From assembly GCF_002807665.1 (NCBI RefSeq), contig NZ_PEAY01000002.1:186001-250000 (forward strand): a DNA stretch of 64,000 bases, read 5' to 3'. Below are positions 1-8,772 of the stretch, piece by piece. Both the position numbers and the translations under genes were made by a program. The stretch comes from Neoalteromonas facilis. Its GTDB lineage: Bacteria; Pseudomonadota; Gammaproteobacteria; Enterobacterales; Alteromonadaceae. Positions within the stretch are counted from its first letter, which is position 1, and each line of letters begins with the position of its first letter. The notes beneath the pieces are model-generated. The model was not told the origin of the DNA and did no database searches. It worked only from the letters and a program-made list of their open reading frames with translations.

Positions 1-593
1 TTGGCGGAATAACGCTGGTTGATGACGATAAGGTAGAATTGACAAATCTTCAGCGACAAGTGCTGCACTTGGAAAATAACATCGGGCAACCGAAAGTAAG
101 TTCTGCACAACATTTGTTGTCGCAAATCAACAGCGAGGTAAGCATCAAGACATTTAATCAACGACTCTCTTCAAATGAACTTCAGATGTTGGTTACCGAG
201 AATGATTTGGTCGTAGACTGCACAGACAATCTAAGCAGTAGAGATCAAATCAATTCAATCTGCTATCAGTCGGGTAAGCCTTTGGTGTCTGGTGCGGCGA
301 TACGTATGGAAGGACAATTATTCAACGTACTGCCAGACAAAAAAAGTGCGTGTTATGCCTGTTATAGCCATTACTTTGGCGAACAAAATCTCAGCTGTGT
401 TGAATCAGGAGTCATGTCACCACTTGTAGGAATTATTGGCACCAGCCAAGCGCTCGAGGCCATCAAGATCCTAACGCACTATGGGGAGCCGTTTTACAAT
501 CAGCTAAAGCTGTTTGATGCAATGGAGCACAGCTGGCGTACAGTGAATGTCGTTCCTCTTAAGGACTGCAAAGTTTGCGGACATACGAGGTAA
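1..593 (+). CDS. moeB: MoeB/HesA-type adenylyltransferase, 5' end outside window
   Basis: This is the C-terminal part of a ThiF/MoeB/HesA E1-like enzyme. The frame is open from base 3, so the gene enters from before the window, and the TTG at 39 is internal. Visible family features are the GGITLVDDDKVELTNLQRQ segment of the nucleotide-binding fold, a VDCTDN motif, a CYAC and a CKVCG pair that would hold the structural zinc, and a CVESGVMSPLVGIIG segment like that of MoeB. MoeB activates the C-terminus of the MoaD subunit of molybdopterin synthase in molybdenum cofactor synthesis. A molybdenum cofactor gene beside nitrate transporters fits a nitrate reductase locus, but the reductase genes themselves are not in this window. 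ThiF is the main alternative; context favours MoeB. Confidence 0.85.
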   Translation, partial: GGITLVDDDKVELTNLQRQVLHLENNIGQPKVSSAQHLLSQINSEVSIKTFNQRLSSNELQMLVTENDLVVDCTDNLSSRDQINSICYQSGKPLVSGAAIRMEGQLFNVLPDKKSACYACYSHYFGEQNLSCVESGVMSPLVGIIGTSQALEAIKILTHYGEPFYNQLKLFDAMEHSWRTVNVVPLKDCKVCGHTR

Positions 594-605
594 GGTCAAA
601 AACCA

Positions 606-977
606 ATGGATTACCTGCTATTAAAACAAATACACATCCTGTTGGCAGTAACTACACTTGTAAGCTTTGTTATCCGTGGGTATTGGATGATAACTGATTC
701 AAGCTTGCTGCATCACAAATGGGTGAAAACTATTCCCCACGTTATCGATACACTTTTACTCAGTACCGCTGTTACTCTGATGGTAATGGCAGGCTTCTAT
801 CCATGGATTTTCGACTGGGTAGCCGCAAAAATACTGTTGCTCCTGTTGTACATTGTGTTTGGAACCGTAGCATTGAAGCGTGGCAAAACAAAATCACAGC
901 GCATAGTCGCGTTTATTGCCGCGCTCTTATGCATCGGTCTGATATTTAAATCTGCATTCAGCAAATTTATGCTTTAA
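606..977 (+). CDS. SirB2-family membrane protein
   Basis: This 123-residue protein has four predicted membrane segments, at roughly residues 8-25, 45-65, 70-88 and 100-118. It matches the SirB2 family, named after a Salmonella gene reported to raise invasion gene expression; the biochemical role is unknown. It starts 12 bases after moeB on the same strand, so the two are probably co-transcribed, and it converges on nnrS with a gap of 6 bases. SirB2-like genes are often found with NnrS and nitrate genes in marine gammaproteobacteria, which suggests a role in anaerobic nitrogen metabolism; that is inference from context. Confidence 0.75.
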   Translation: MDYLLLKQIHILLAVTTLVSFVIRGYWMITDSSLLHHKWVKTIPHVIDTLLLSTAVTLMVMAGFYPWIFDWVAAKILLLLLYIVFGTVALKRGKTKSQRIVAFIAALLCIGLIFKSAFSKFML

Positions 978-983
978 GTATAT

Positions 984-2186
984 TTATCCTGGTCTTCCGT
1001 CCACTCTGGGTGCTGACAGTACAGGCAAGTATTTAAAGAAAAACAAACCGAATGCTACACACCATAGACAACCTGCAAATAGCCAAAATTGAATCGTCCA
1101 CTGTGGCCATATCGCTATTGCAATAGACCGCACTATCGCACTGATCACAACAGCAAAAAAAGCGACGCTCATTAGCTTTCCAACTTGTAGCATCCTGCAG
1201 GTATGCCCAAGTGAAACGCGAGACATCATAGCTAAAATCATGCCCCCTATGACGCCAACGGTTAAACTGTGGATTGAAGTACTTAAAGTAATACTTACAC
1301 CAAAGAAATGCAGGCTTAGCAAGCCTAGCCCTATCGGAATGAACAGCATAGTAAAATGCAAAGACCATACGAGTGGCACATTTAAAGTGACCCAGATGCG
1401 CCACCTCCACTGGCGTATTGTATGAATCACGGCCGCTTTCAGGCATACAATGCCCGTCAACGTCGCAATATCAACAACATCTTTGAGCAGTAATAAAACC
1501 AACACAACCGCAAGGCTAGCCAAGGCTGACATTTCCAACCACTTAATAGGTAGTACTTTGGTCGTTTTTGTGCCATTTGCGGTAAACATCGGAATAACTC
1601 TACCGCCTATAAAAGCCACAAGGAAGGTGACTAACAAGGTCATACCGTGTATACCGCGTGCCTGCCAGGCTGAATCAAAACCTAAGCTGGGTAGATAGGT
1701 AAAAAGGTTCATCACCGACATGAGTACTAGTACGGGAATAAAAATCAGATTTCGATACTGGCGTATCTTGACCACCCGTTGACCGACAAAAAATGCGGTT
1801 AACGGTAAAAACATCAAATCAGCAATCATTGCCAATGGCAACATCGACGCTGAGCCAGACAAAATCAACAGCCGTGCCAGAAACCATAGGCAAACCAACA
1901 GCAGCAGTTGACCGCCTTTGATACTTGGGATATTCGTCCAGGTTTGAACTGCGGTGAGCAAAAAACCTGCTATTATTGCTGCCGTGAAGCCAAACAGCAT
2001 TTCATGGCTATGCCACCAAAGCACACCGTTAAGTGGCTCGATTGAAATAACACCCTTTAACATCAGCAGCCATAACGCCATGGATAAGGCTGCAAACAGA
2101 CTACCGAACAAGAAAAACGGTCGAAATCCTAAACGAAGCAACGGTGCAATTTCTTGTTCCTGTTGATTATCCACGATGTTTAACAT
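984..2186 (-). CDS. nnrS: NnrS family haem-copper membrane protein
   Basis: A 400-residue protein with about 12 hydrophobic segments. It carries the NnrS hallmarks: an N-terminal LGFRPFFLFGSLFAALS segment, a WHSHEMLFGF motif with conserved histidines, a GGRVIPMFT motif, and a later SLGHT histidine motif. NnrS proteins bind haem and copper and are linked to resistance to nitrosative stress during nitrate or nitrite respiration. It starts 5 bases after the upstream narK-like gene stops, so the two form an operon read on the minus strand. ATG start. Length is normal for the family. Confidence 0.92.
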   Translation of the reverse strand: MLNIVDNQQEQEIAPLLRLGFRPFFLFGSLFAALSMALWLLMLKGVISIEPLNGVLWWHSHEMLFGFTAAIIAGFLLTAVQTWTNIPSIKGGQLLLLVCLWFLARLLILSGSASMLPLAMIADLMFLPLTAFFVGQRVVKIRQYRNLIFIPVLVLMSVMNLFTYLPSLGFDSAWQARGIHGMTLLVTFLVAFIGGRVIPMFTANGTKTTKVLPIKWLEMSALASLAVVLVLLLLKDVVDIATLTGIVCLKAAVIHTIRQWRWRIWVTLNVPLVWSLHFTMLFIPIGLGLLSLHFFGVSITLSTSIHSLTVGVIGGMILAMMSRVSLGHTCRMLQVGKLMSVAFFAVVISAIVRSIAIAIWPQWTIQFWLFAGCLWCVAFGLFFFKYLPVLSAPRVDGRPG

Positions 2187-2191
2187 GGTTA

Positions 2192-3466
2192 TTAATCCTG
2201 TTCGAGAAAGTTATGTTGCTGGGCATCTAACACCCGGCTTTTGTAGCGTTCACGTTTTATTGCCAAGTGCATTAGCAGCATACAGACAGCTAGTACGCCG
2301 TAAAGCAACATAAAGCACGCACTGTAGACGCCTGCGATGTCGACCGCCAGCCCAAAAAGAATGGGGAGTGTGCAACCTCCCAATGCGCCAAGCATGGCGA
2401 CCATACCGCCGACACTTCCCATTTGTTCCGGATAGTAATCGTTAATGATTTTATACACACTTGCTCGCCCAAAACCTTGTGCCAAGCCAATCAGTAAGAG
2501 CAAGACAGTAAACACCCAAACATTGAGTTCAATGTAAAGCTCAACGTCTCTATCTACGCCATGGATGGTCATAGTCGTTGGTGGATAACTCAAAAAGAAA
2601 AGACAGACTAAACAGATCCAGAAAACCCCCCAGTTGACATTCCGTGCGCCAAAACGATCTGCAAACCATCCTCCAGCAGCACGCGCCATACTGGAACTGA
2701 TGACGAAAAGAAGAGTAAGCGCCATGGCTTGATTGAACGGCAATGCATATGCATTCACATAATATTGAGGTAGCCACAGCAATAGCGCTAAAAAACTGCC
2801 AAAAACAAAATAGTAATACAGTCCGAAACGCCATACTCTGGCGTGCGCTAGCGGCTTAATGAAAAAAGCCAATGGCTTGTGCTTGTTGACCCGTTTGAAT
2901 TTAGGTGGTGACGGCGCGGCTAACCAAAACGCAAAACAGGTAATTAAAACCATTGCGCTGTAGGTGGGCCCAATAGTGTGCCAACTCCAAACATCTCGTA
3001 TATAAGGCACAATTATTAAACTGAGAGCCGCACCAGCGTTGCCCGCGCCGAAGACTCCCATTGCCGTGCCTTGCTCTTTACTGTCAAACCAGTCCGTGAG
3101 GTAGCGAATACCGATGCTAAAAGAGACTCCCGATATTCCAATCAGTAGCCCAACAATCACGTAGCCTGAAAAACTATCAATACTGGGTAATAAAAAGAGT
3201 GGTGGAACAGTGATAAGCATCTGCAGGATCAGTATCATCTTTGGCGAGTACCGCTCACACAATAAACCTGCTGGCAACCTCAATAATGCGCCAGTGATAA
3301 TTGGTGCAGAAAGCAGAATACCAACCTGAGTGCTGGACAATTCAAGCACTTGCTTCAGTTCAACGCTCATTACTGCATAAAGCGTCCAAACTGAGAAGTT
3401 AATAGCAAACACGAGTGTTGCCAATACTAAAGCTCGCGTTGCCTGCCTGGAGTGTGAAGCTGTCAA
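2192..3466 (-). CDS. narK: NarK-type MFS transporter (nitrate/nitrite)
   Basis: A 424-residue, 12-segment major facilitator protein of the nitrate/nitrite porter family. Family features are the LPAGLLCERYSPK loop after segment 2, the GVFGAGNAGAALS glycine-rich signature in segment 5, and the second signature GSVGGMVAMLGALGG in segment 11. Its size resembles NarK1-like proton-coupled nitrate importers. The start is TTG (MTASHSRQ) with a TAGG ribosome-binding sequence just upstream; the next in-frame ATG would cut into the first membrane segment. It is the first gene of an operon with nnrS and is divergent from the second narK gene. The shared 475-bp intergenic region holds NarL/NarP-like and FNR-like sites. 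Confidence 0.88.
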   Translation of the reverse strand: MTASHSRQATRALVLATLVFAINFSVWTLYAVMSVELKQVLELSSTQVGILLSAPIITGALLRLPAGLLCERYSPKMILILQMLITVPPLFLLPSIDSFSGYVIVGLLIGISGVSFSIGIRYLTDWFDSKEQGTAMGVFGAGNAGAALSLIIVPYIRDVWSWHTIGPTYSAMVLITCFAFWLAAPSPPKFKRVNKHKPLAFFIKPLAHARVWRFGLYYYFVFGSFLALLLWLPQYYVNAYALPFNQAMALTLLFVISSSMARAAGGWFADRFGARNVNWGVFWICLVCLFFLSYPPTTMTIHGVDRDVELYIELNVWVFTVLLLLIGLAQGFGRASVYKIINDYYPEQMGSVGGMVAMLGALGGCTLPILFGLAVDIAGVYSACFMLLYGVLAVCMLLMHLAIKRERYKSRVLDAQQHNFLEQD

Positions 3467-3570
3467 AAACCTACCCGATGAAAAAACAAAAAACAGTATT
3501 CACTATAGCGTTCACAAGGTTGCAACTCTATAAACAAGGGAGGTTCTTGACCAAGGTTTGAGTCACTAAT

Positions 3571-3586
3571 TACCCCGAAGTAGGTA
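3571..3586. promoter_or_regulatory. NarL/NarP-type 7-2-7 site
   Basis: The sequence TACCCCGAAGTAGGTA is an inverted pair of heptamers spaced by two bases. Against the NarL/NarP consensus TACYYMT-N2-AKRRGTA it has one mismatch in each half (G for T, and G for A). It lies 105 bp upstream of the leftward narK start and 356 bp upstream of the rightward one. Binding is inferred from the motif only. Confidence 0.6.
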
Positions 3587-3816
3587 GTTACTGAAAATCT
3601 TTAAACCACTGTTTTTTATAAATTAATTCAGTATTACAACAAGGCTTACATCGGTTGCTTTTGGATATTTACCTACCCACAAAAAACTGAAACTTACCGC
3701 CTAGATGCAATAGGAATCAACCCGCCTTCGTTTACGCTTGTAAGGGGGGAAACAACTATTCGGCGATCAATAAATCAACAAAAATGCCAAGTTTTGCCAC
3801 TTTAAACACAGCTGGC

Positions 3817-3832
3817 TACCACCTATTGGGTA
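3817..3832. promoter_or_regulatory. Possible second NarL/NarP 7-2-7 site
   Basis: TACCACCTATTGGGTA has the 7-2-7 geometry, with a good right half (TTGGGTA, one mismatch) and a weaker left half (TACCACC, two mismatches). It is centred about 90 bp upstream of the start predicted from the FNR box, a plausible position for NarL or NarP acting with FNR. Confidence 0.4.
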
Positions 3833-3866
3833 TCCGTAACGCATTGTAATTACTGGCTATTTTTTA

Positions 3867-3906
3867 TTGATTCAGGTCAAAGACCACGAGCCCAAAGAGC
3901 TAATAA
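3867..3906 (+). promoter_or_regulatory. FNR-type class II promoter of second narK
   Basis: TTGATTCAGGTCAA at 3867-3880 matches the FNR box TTGAT-N4-ATCAA at 9 of 10 fixed positions. A TAATAA hexamer at 3901-3906 lies where a -10 element should be if the box is centred near -41.5, giving a predicted transcript start near 3915 and a short leader before the ATG at 3942. The site could also accept a CRP/FNR relative. Confidence 0.65.
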
Positions 3907-3941
3907 TTAGTAACAGATAACAAATCCATGCGGAGATTCCC

Positions 3942-5408
3942 ATGACAACTGAAAAATTCAATATCTTTAAATTTACTGGCAAGATGAAAATACTCCATCT
4001 CTCTTGGATGGCGTTCTTTATTAGCTTTCTGGTTTGGTTCAACTTTGCTCCGTTACTTCAAGCAGTAAAAGAAACTTTAGGACTGACAACCGACCAGGTT
4101 AAAACTCTGCTCATTTTGAACGTTGCGCTCACCATTCCGGCCCGGGTTATTATCGGCATGTTGACAGATAAATACGGGCCGAGGCTGGTCTATTCAGCTC
4201 TACTGGCTATCTGTTCCATTCCCTGTTTCATGTTTGCTTTTGCGGATAGCTTTGTGCAAGCAGCGATTGCCCGCTTCTTGCTCGGTTTCATCGGCGCTGG
4301 TTTCGTTATTGGCATAAGAATGGTGTCGGAGTGGTTCCCCCACAACGAACTTGGCACAGCGGAAGGTATCTATGGTGGTTGGGGTAACTTTGGTTCTGCC
4401 GCCGCCGCATTTACTTTGCCAACAATAGCGGTTTTGTTTGGCGGTGAAGACGGGTGGCGATATGCAATTGGCTTAACGGGTGTAATAAGCTTAATTTTTG
4501 CTTTTGTTTATTATGCCAATGTGACTAATACGCCAAAAGGTTCAACATACTTCAAACCCAAAAACTTAGGCGCTATGGAAGTGACATCCAAGGGTGACTT
4601 CTTCTTACTTTTGCTGATGAAAGTGCCAATGTATGCAGCGATTGCGCTGCTAGCCTGGAAACTATCTCCAAGCGGTGTGGACATTCTCAGCCAAACCATT
4701 GTGAATTCGATTTACGTTGGGTTGTTTGCCTTGTATTTACTTGAAGTTTATAAAGTCTGGCAAGTCAACAAAGAAATCTTTACCAAAGAAGTACCAGAGT
4801 TACACCGCTATAATTTCAAACAAGTCGCTGTACTGGATATTCTGTACTTCACTAACTTCGGTTCAGAGCTGGCAGTTGTTTCAATGCTGCCACTTTTCTT
4901 TGCTGAAACATTCAGCCTTGATCCAGTGTTAGCGGGTTTGGTCGCGGGTGCCTATGCATTTATGAACTTGATGTCACGCCCAGCAGGCGGTTGGATATCT
5001 GACAAATTTGGCCGTAAATCCACACTCATGATTCTAACCGCAGGATTGGCAGCAGGATATGCGTTAATGGGCCTGGTTGATGGTACATGGCCATTATGGC
5101 TAGCAGTCGTTATTGCGATGGGGTGTTCATTCTTTGTGCAATCTGGCGAGGGTGCGGTGTTTGCTGTCGTCCCATTAATCAAGCGTAGAATGACAGGCCA
5201 AATTGCGGGTATGACAGGTGCATATGGTAATGTTGGTGCTGTTACGTTCTTAACCGTCCTTTCATTTGTCGATTACAGCACGTTTTTCTACGTCATTGCA
5301 GCGACCGCATTAGTTGGCTTATTCACGCTAATATTTATGGATGAACCACGTGGTCAAATCGCTGAGATTGCTGAAGATGGCACTGTTCACATGATCGATG
5401 TAAGTTAA
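3942..5408 (+). CDS. NarK/NasA-type nitrate/nitrite MFS transporter, long form
   Basis: A 488-residue nitrate/nitrite porter of the major facilitator superfamily. It has the conserved LTDKYGPR loop after segment 2, a GIRMVSEWFP motif, the first nitrate signature GGWGNFGSA in segment 5, a long central loop, and the second signature GAYGNVGAV near segment 11. The extended loop and C-terminal tail set it apart from the 424-residue paralogue on the other side of the promoter region. In Pseudomonas aeruginosa a similar transporter gene (nasA) sits beside a phosphatase/kinase gene, as here, usually in nitrate assimilation; the FNR-like promoter here instead suggests anaerobic expression. An ATG follows a CGGAGA ribosome-binding site. 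Confidence 0.9.
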   Translation: MTTEKFNIFKFTGKMKILHLSWMAFFISFLVWFNFAPLLQAVKETLGLTTDQVKTLLILNVALTIPARVIIGMLTDKYGPRLVYSALLAICSIPCFMFAFADSFVQAAIARFLLGFIGAGFVIGIRMVSEWFPHNELGTAEGIYGGWGNFGSAAAAFTLPTIAVLFGGEDGWRYAIGLTGVISLIFAFVYYANVTNTPKGSTYFKPKNLGAMEVTSKGDFFLLLLMKVPMYAAIALLAWKLSPSGVDILSQTIVNSIYVGLFALYLLEVYKVWQVNKEIFTKEVPELHRYNFKQVAVLDILYFTNFGSELAVVSMLPLFFAETFSLDPVLAGLVAGAYAFMNLMSRPAGGWISDKFGRKSTLMILTAGLAAGYALMGLVDGTWPLWLAVVIAMGCSFFVQSGEGAVFAVVPLIKRRMTGQIAGMTGAYGNVGAVTFLTVLSFVDYSTFFYVIAATALVGLFTLIFMDEPRGQIAEIAEDGTVHMIDVS

Positions 5409-5422
5409 TAGTAACTCGTCAG

Positions 5423-5455
5423 AAAAAGGCATCTCTAAAACAGGGATGCCTTTTT
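5423..5455 (+). terminator. Rho-independent terminator after long narK
   Basis: AAAAAGGCATC and GATGCCTTTTT form an 11-bp stem around an 11-base loop, ending in a T run. It separates the transporter from the phosphatase/kinase gene, which starts 20 bases later and may depend on partial read-through. Confidence 0.85.
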
Positions 5456-5475
5456 CACCAACCTAGACTATTTCA

Positions 5476-7236
5476 ATGCAATCAGAGCACACTCAAAAAC
5501 ACGACATCACAAACGATGCAACACTTGTTGTTGCTGCAGGTTGTGCTTCTATTGCAGGTGTTAAGCCAGTCAATGAAGATGCAGTTGCTGTACATACGCC
5601 GACTGACCAACATGCCATGTCGTCGAAGGGCACAGCCGTCGTAATAGCTGACGGTGTCAGTAGTGCCGAAGCGGGCAGAGAGGCTAGTGATTATGCGGTA
5701 AAACACTTTATCGAAGAATATTTCCGCACGCCTGATACGTGGTCAGCGAAACAAGCCGGACAAAAAACACTAACTACTATCAATTTAAACTTGTTCAAGC
5801 AAAGTCACGAGTTCACCCATCAGGAAAAAGGCTATCTATGCACGTTTAGTGGTCTTGTACTCAAATCGAGGACGGCTCACTTTTTCCACGCTGGTGATTC
5901 AAGGATCTACCGTTATCGAGCAGGCACTATTACACAGTTGACGCGAGATCATTCAATCAACATAGGCGGGGGCAAAAACATTCTGGCCCGAGCCGTAGGA
6001 ATGGATAACGTCTTGCAAGTAGATTATGGGAAATCGGTTTTAGAAGAGGGGGACATTTTTCTTCTGACAACAGACGGGGTTCACGATTTCATTGATTCAG
6101 AGAAACTGAGCGATTTCCTGAGTGATGAACGTGAACCTCAACAGCAGTGCGAGCGCATAATTGCTGAGGCTAAAATGGCCAACAGCGACGATAATATCAG
6201 CTGCGCAATTGCCAAAGTCGAAAAACTGCCAGCTGAAAGCCGTGATGATTTCAATACCAAGTTAACCCGACTACCGTTCCCACCCGACCTCGAACCCGGC
6301 ATGAAGCTGGATGGCTACCGAATCGATCAGGCACTGTTTGCCAGCAGTCGTAGCCAGGTTTATCTCGTCACTGACTTGGAAACTGATGAGCAAATGGTGA
6401 TGAAAACACCATCGCTCAACTTTCAGGATGACGTGCATTACATTGACCGCTTTATTCAGGAAGAGTGGATAGGTAAACGCATCAATAGTGAGTACGTGGT
6501 CAAGATCATAACCCAAAACCGCCCACGAACCTGTTTGTACTACCTAATGGAGTATGTGCCGGGTATTTCGCTCGATAAATGGATGGTTGACCACCCGTTG
6601 CCCTCTCCAAAGATGGCTATCACACTAGTAAAACAGATCGCTGCTGCGTTAAAGGCTTTTCACAATACAGAAACGATTCATCAGGATCTGAAGCCTGCCA
6701 ACATCATTGTTGATGATGCAATGAAGATTAAAGTGATTGATTTTGGGTCTGTCTTTGTTGCAGGTATTGCTGAGATTTTTATTCCTATCGAGCATCTTGG
6801 TGCACTTGGCACGGCTACGTACTCTGATCCTTATTACTTACAAGGCAGGAACACCGGGATCCAAGGCGACATCTATGCATTGGCCACCATTACTTACGAA
6901 TTATTTACCGGCGAATTACCCTATGGAGAAAAGATAGAGCAATACGTCAACAGCCATGACTTTGACAAGCTGCGATATATAAGCGCCACTGACCACAACC
7001 CCATTATTCCTCTATGGTTTGATCGTGCGTTGGAAAAAGGTGTGACGCTTGACATGCCAAAACGCTACAAACGACTTCAAGACTTTGTCAATGATGTAAC
7101 TCGGCCTAATCCCGAGTTTTTAAAGGATGATCCCGCAATTGATAACAGCAAAGGTTTGCTTTTCTGGCAAATGATGTCGGCCTTTTGGGTTGCCATGCTG
7201 ATATTGGTTGTCATTTTGTTTTCGACCACAGGATAA
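5476..7236 (+). CDS. Bifunctional PP2C phosphatase / Ser-Thr kinase, tail-anchored
   Basis: A 586-residue fusion. Residues ~15-250 are a PP2C-type phosphatase with metal-binding motifs NED (33-35), ADGV (58-61), GDSRIY (140-145), TTDGV (198-202) and DDN (238-240). Residues ~275-545 are a Hanks-type kinase: Lys310 in the MVMK strand, catalytic loop HQDLKPAN (402-409) and DFG (422-424). The glycine-rich loop is poor (FASSRSQVY). A single membrane segment at ~562-584 with almost no residues beyond it would anchor both domains to the inner membrane, facing the cytoplasm. The same pairing with a NarK/NasA transporter occurs in P. aeruginosa (PA1782-PA1783), so control of nitrate transport or reduction is likely; the substrate is unknown. 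Confidence 0.88.
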   Translation: MQSEHTQKHDITNDATLVVAAGCASIAGVKPVNEDAVAVHTPTDQHAMSSKGTAVVIADGVSSAEAGREASDYAVKHFIEEYFRTPDTWSAKQAGQKTLTTINLNLFKQSHEFTHQEKGYLCTFSGLVLKSRTAHFFHAGDSRIYRYRAGTITQLTRDHSINIGGGKNILARAVGMDNVLQVDYGKSVLEEGDIFLLTTDGVHDFIDSEKLSDFLSDEREPQQQCERIIAEAKMANSDDNISCAIAKVEKLPAESRDDFNTKLTRLPFPPDLEPGMKLDGYRIDQALFASSRSQVYLVTDLETDEQMVMKTPSLNFQDDVHYIDRFIQEEWIGKRINSEYVVKIITQNRPRTCLYYLMEYVPGISLDKWMVDHPLPSPKMAITLVKQIAAALKAFHNTETIHQDLKPANIIVDDAMKIKVIDFGSVFVAGIAEIFIPIEHLGALGTATYSDPYYLQGRNTGIQGDIYALATITYELFTGELPYGEKIEQYVNSHDFDKLRYISATDHNPIIPLWFDRALEKGVTLDMPKRYKRLQDFVNDVTRPNPEFLKDDPAIDNSKGLLFWQMMSAFWVAMLILVVILFSTTG

Positions 7237-7241
7237 CTGCT

Positions 7242-7682
7242 ATGGAGTCGTCAGTAATGCAAAATCTGGTAACCCAATTTTTTAGTGTTGATCACGAACG
7301 ACTTGATTTTCTGTTCCGAATGTATCGGGAAAACAAAAAAAATCAGCGCTACAAGGCTGTCTTGCTCTTCGACAAGTTTAGTGAAGGACTTAAACGACAT
7401 ATTCGCTGGGAAGAAGAATTGCTGTTTCCCATGTTTGAAAAAGCAACAGGTATGAATGGTGCAGGCCCAACAGTGGTGATGCGACATGAGCATGATCAAA
7501 TTAGGGCTATGCTTGACGAAATTAGTGAAAGTTTAAGGAATGACGATCATTCGGAAGCATTGGAAAAAGCCCTGTCGGAATTGCTTCTGCTTCACAATGA
7601 AAAAGAAGAACAAGTACTTTACGTTCAGTGTGACCGGGCATTGACAGAAGAACAATTGCTAGCGCTATTTTTGGATATGTGA
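7242..7682 (+). CDS. Hemerythrin HHE-domain protein
   Basis: A 146-residue helical protein with the di-iron ligand pattern of bacterial hemerythrins: an early VDHERLDFLF motif, RHIRWEEELLFP, MRHEHDQI, and a later LLLHNEKEEQVLYV segment. Such proteins bind oxygen or nitric oxide or protect iron centres; the nitrate context favours a role against NO or oxygen, by inference. I chose the ATG at 7242, five bases after the kinase gene stops and preceded by AGGA; a second ATG at 7257 is possible. An upstream extension would overlap the kinase frame and is less likely. It is probably co-transcribed with the phosphatase/kinase gene. Confidence 0.85.
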   Translation: MESSVMQNLVTQFFSVDHERLDFLFRMYRENKKNQRYKAVLLFDKFSEGLKRHIRWEEELLFPMFEKATGMNGAGPTVVMRHEHDQIRAMLDEISESLRNDDHSEALEKALSELLLLHNEKEEQVLYVQCDRALTEEQLLALFLDM

Positions 7683-7707
7683 GTTGACCATACCTTCATA
7701 GCATTGT

Positions 7708-8712
7708 TTACTCAACGGATCGCCGCGCAGTGAAATGTACCGGCGATGCCTTACCTATTCTCAGAATCAGTTGTGGATATTTCAATGATTGTAAAACCGG
7801 TGGTAGTTGTTTTCTGAGGTCTGGCTCCTGAACAGCTTGATTCATGTATGAAACCGACAGACGATGATGTGCAAGCCCAAGTAAGAAAAACGTTAATAGT
7901 CGACCAGTATTCAGCCAGTCTGTTTTATCATCATTAGCGGTGGCAATCACAGCAAATGTCGGGCTCCCATGGCGGCACTTGTCGACATTATACTTGCCAA
8001 TACTGGCTCCCCAATTGAACCAGTTCAACATCGGCTTAGATAATAGGTTTGGAAGTGTGGTGTGATAAAAACCATGCCCGGTTAGACCATCTGGTTTTAG
8101 GCTCAGCATAGACCGCTGCCACGAAGTAAATTCGAATCGAAACCAGGGCTGTGCAAACTGGCGTTTGACCGCTCTTTCAATCATGTCTGAAAACTTTGCA
8201 ATCGCGGCAATATCTGTTGAAAGCGACAGTTGAACTGCAAGAGAATTGGCGTAGCCCTCTACACTATCGAATACTTGATTGGGTGGTTCAGTATCATCAA
8301 AATACCTACGGTTAGTTTGCCTGTGTTTGATAGCATGAAACCACGCAATGTCATCATCAGACGGGTCGTAGTGTCCTGCTATGTTGATATGCGCCAACAA
8401 GTCTCTTTCAGTCGTATTTTCATACTTTACTTTGACCGCGGAGCCAAAATAATGAGCGGCAACTTCGATCATGCCTATGGCTGCACCACAGCTGATTATT
8501 GCCTCACGAGAATGAGGATCAACAAACCTGGACACTCGTTGTTTGTCGAGGATGATATCCAATCCGTTTTTGGATAGCCTAAAGCGCCAAGGTTGAGCAT
8601 TATAATGAGACGGTGCTAGGATCGCATAATTCAATAAAAACGTGAGTTGATGCAGTTCGTCACCATTAAAAGGAAACAAGCCGTCTTTAATTTCACGTAC
8701 GTTATCGACCAT
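7708..8712 (-). CDS. Nitroreductase-family protein, Acg-like
   Basis: A 334-residue protein of the nitroreductase fold. The segment ILAPSHYNAQPWRF near residue 32 is the FMN-binding signature of the Acg/Rv3131-like subgroup, and a later GLAHHRLSVSYMNQ segment aligns with its C-terminal half. In mycobacteria these proteins belong to the hypoxia and NO-responsive dormancy regulon and seem to store or hide FMN rather than reduce nitro compounds; that function is not shown here. It lies 60 bases downstream of the small 130-residue gene on the same strand and could be co-transcribed with it. It converges on the hemerythrin gene with a 25-base gap. ATG start. Confidence 0.8.
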   Translation of the reverse strand: MVDNVREIKDGLFPFNGDELHQLTFLLNYAILAPSHYNAQPWRFRLSKNGLDIILDKQRVSRFVDPHSREAIISCGAAIGMIEVAAHYFGSAVKVKYENTTERDLLAHINIAGHYDPSDDDIAWFHAIKHRQTNRRYFDDTEPPNQVFDSVEGYANSLAVQLSLSTDIAAIAKFSDMIERAVKRQFAQPWFRFEFTSWQRSMLSLKPDGLTGHGFYHTTLPNLLSKPMLNWFNWGASIGKYNVDKCRHGSPTFAVIATANDDKTDWLNTGRLLTFFLLGLAHHRLSVSYMNQAVQEPDLRKQLPPVLQSLKYPQLILRIGKASPVHFTARRSVE

Positions 8713-8772
8713 GGGTTTTAGCCGTCAGAATAGTCATAAATATAGCTTGCTGGAGCTGGGTTTTCCCCTTTA

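Larger units (their letters stand above)
3467..3941. promoter_or_regulatory. Divergent narK intergenic control region
   Basis: This 475-bp gene-free stretch separates two divergent nitrate transporter genes. It contains a NarL/NarP-like 7-2-7 inverted repeat at 3571-3586, a weaker one at 3817-3832, and an FNR-like box at 3867-3880. The remainder is A/T-rich with several ACAAAAA runs for which I see no function. No convincing open reading frame is present. Confidence 0.7.

Noticed and set aside
3467-3941. A-rich ACAAAAA stretches that resemble reversed TnsB repeats, as a possible left end of the Tn7-like element
   Set aside because: Only the first nine or ten bases match, spacing is irregular, no TGT terminus lies eight bases before any copy, and an end here would split the nitrate cluster.
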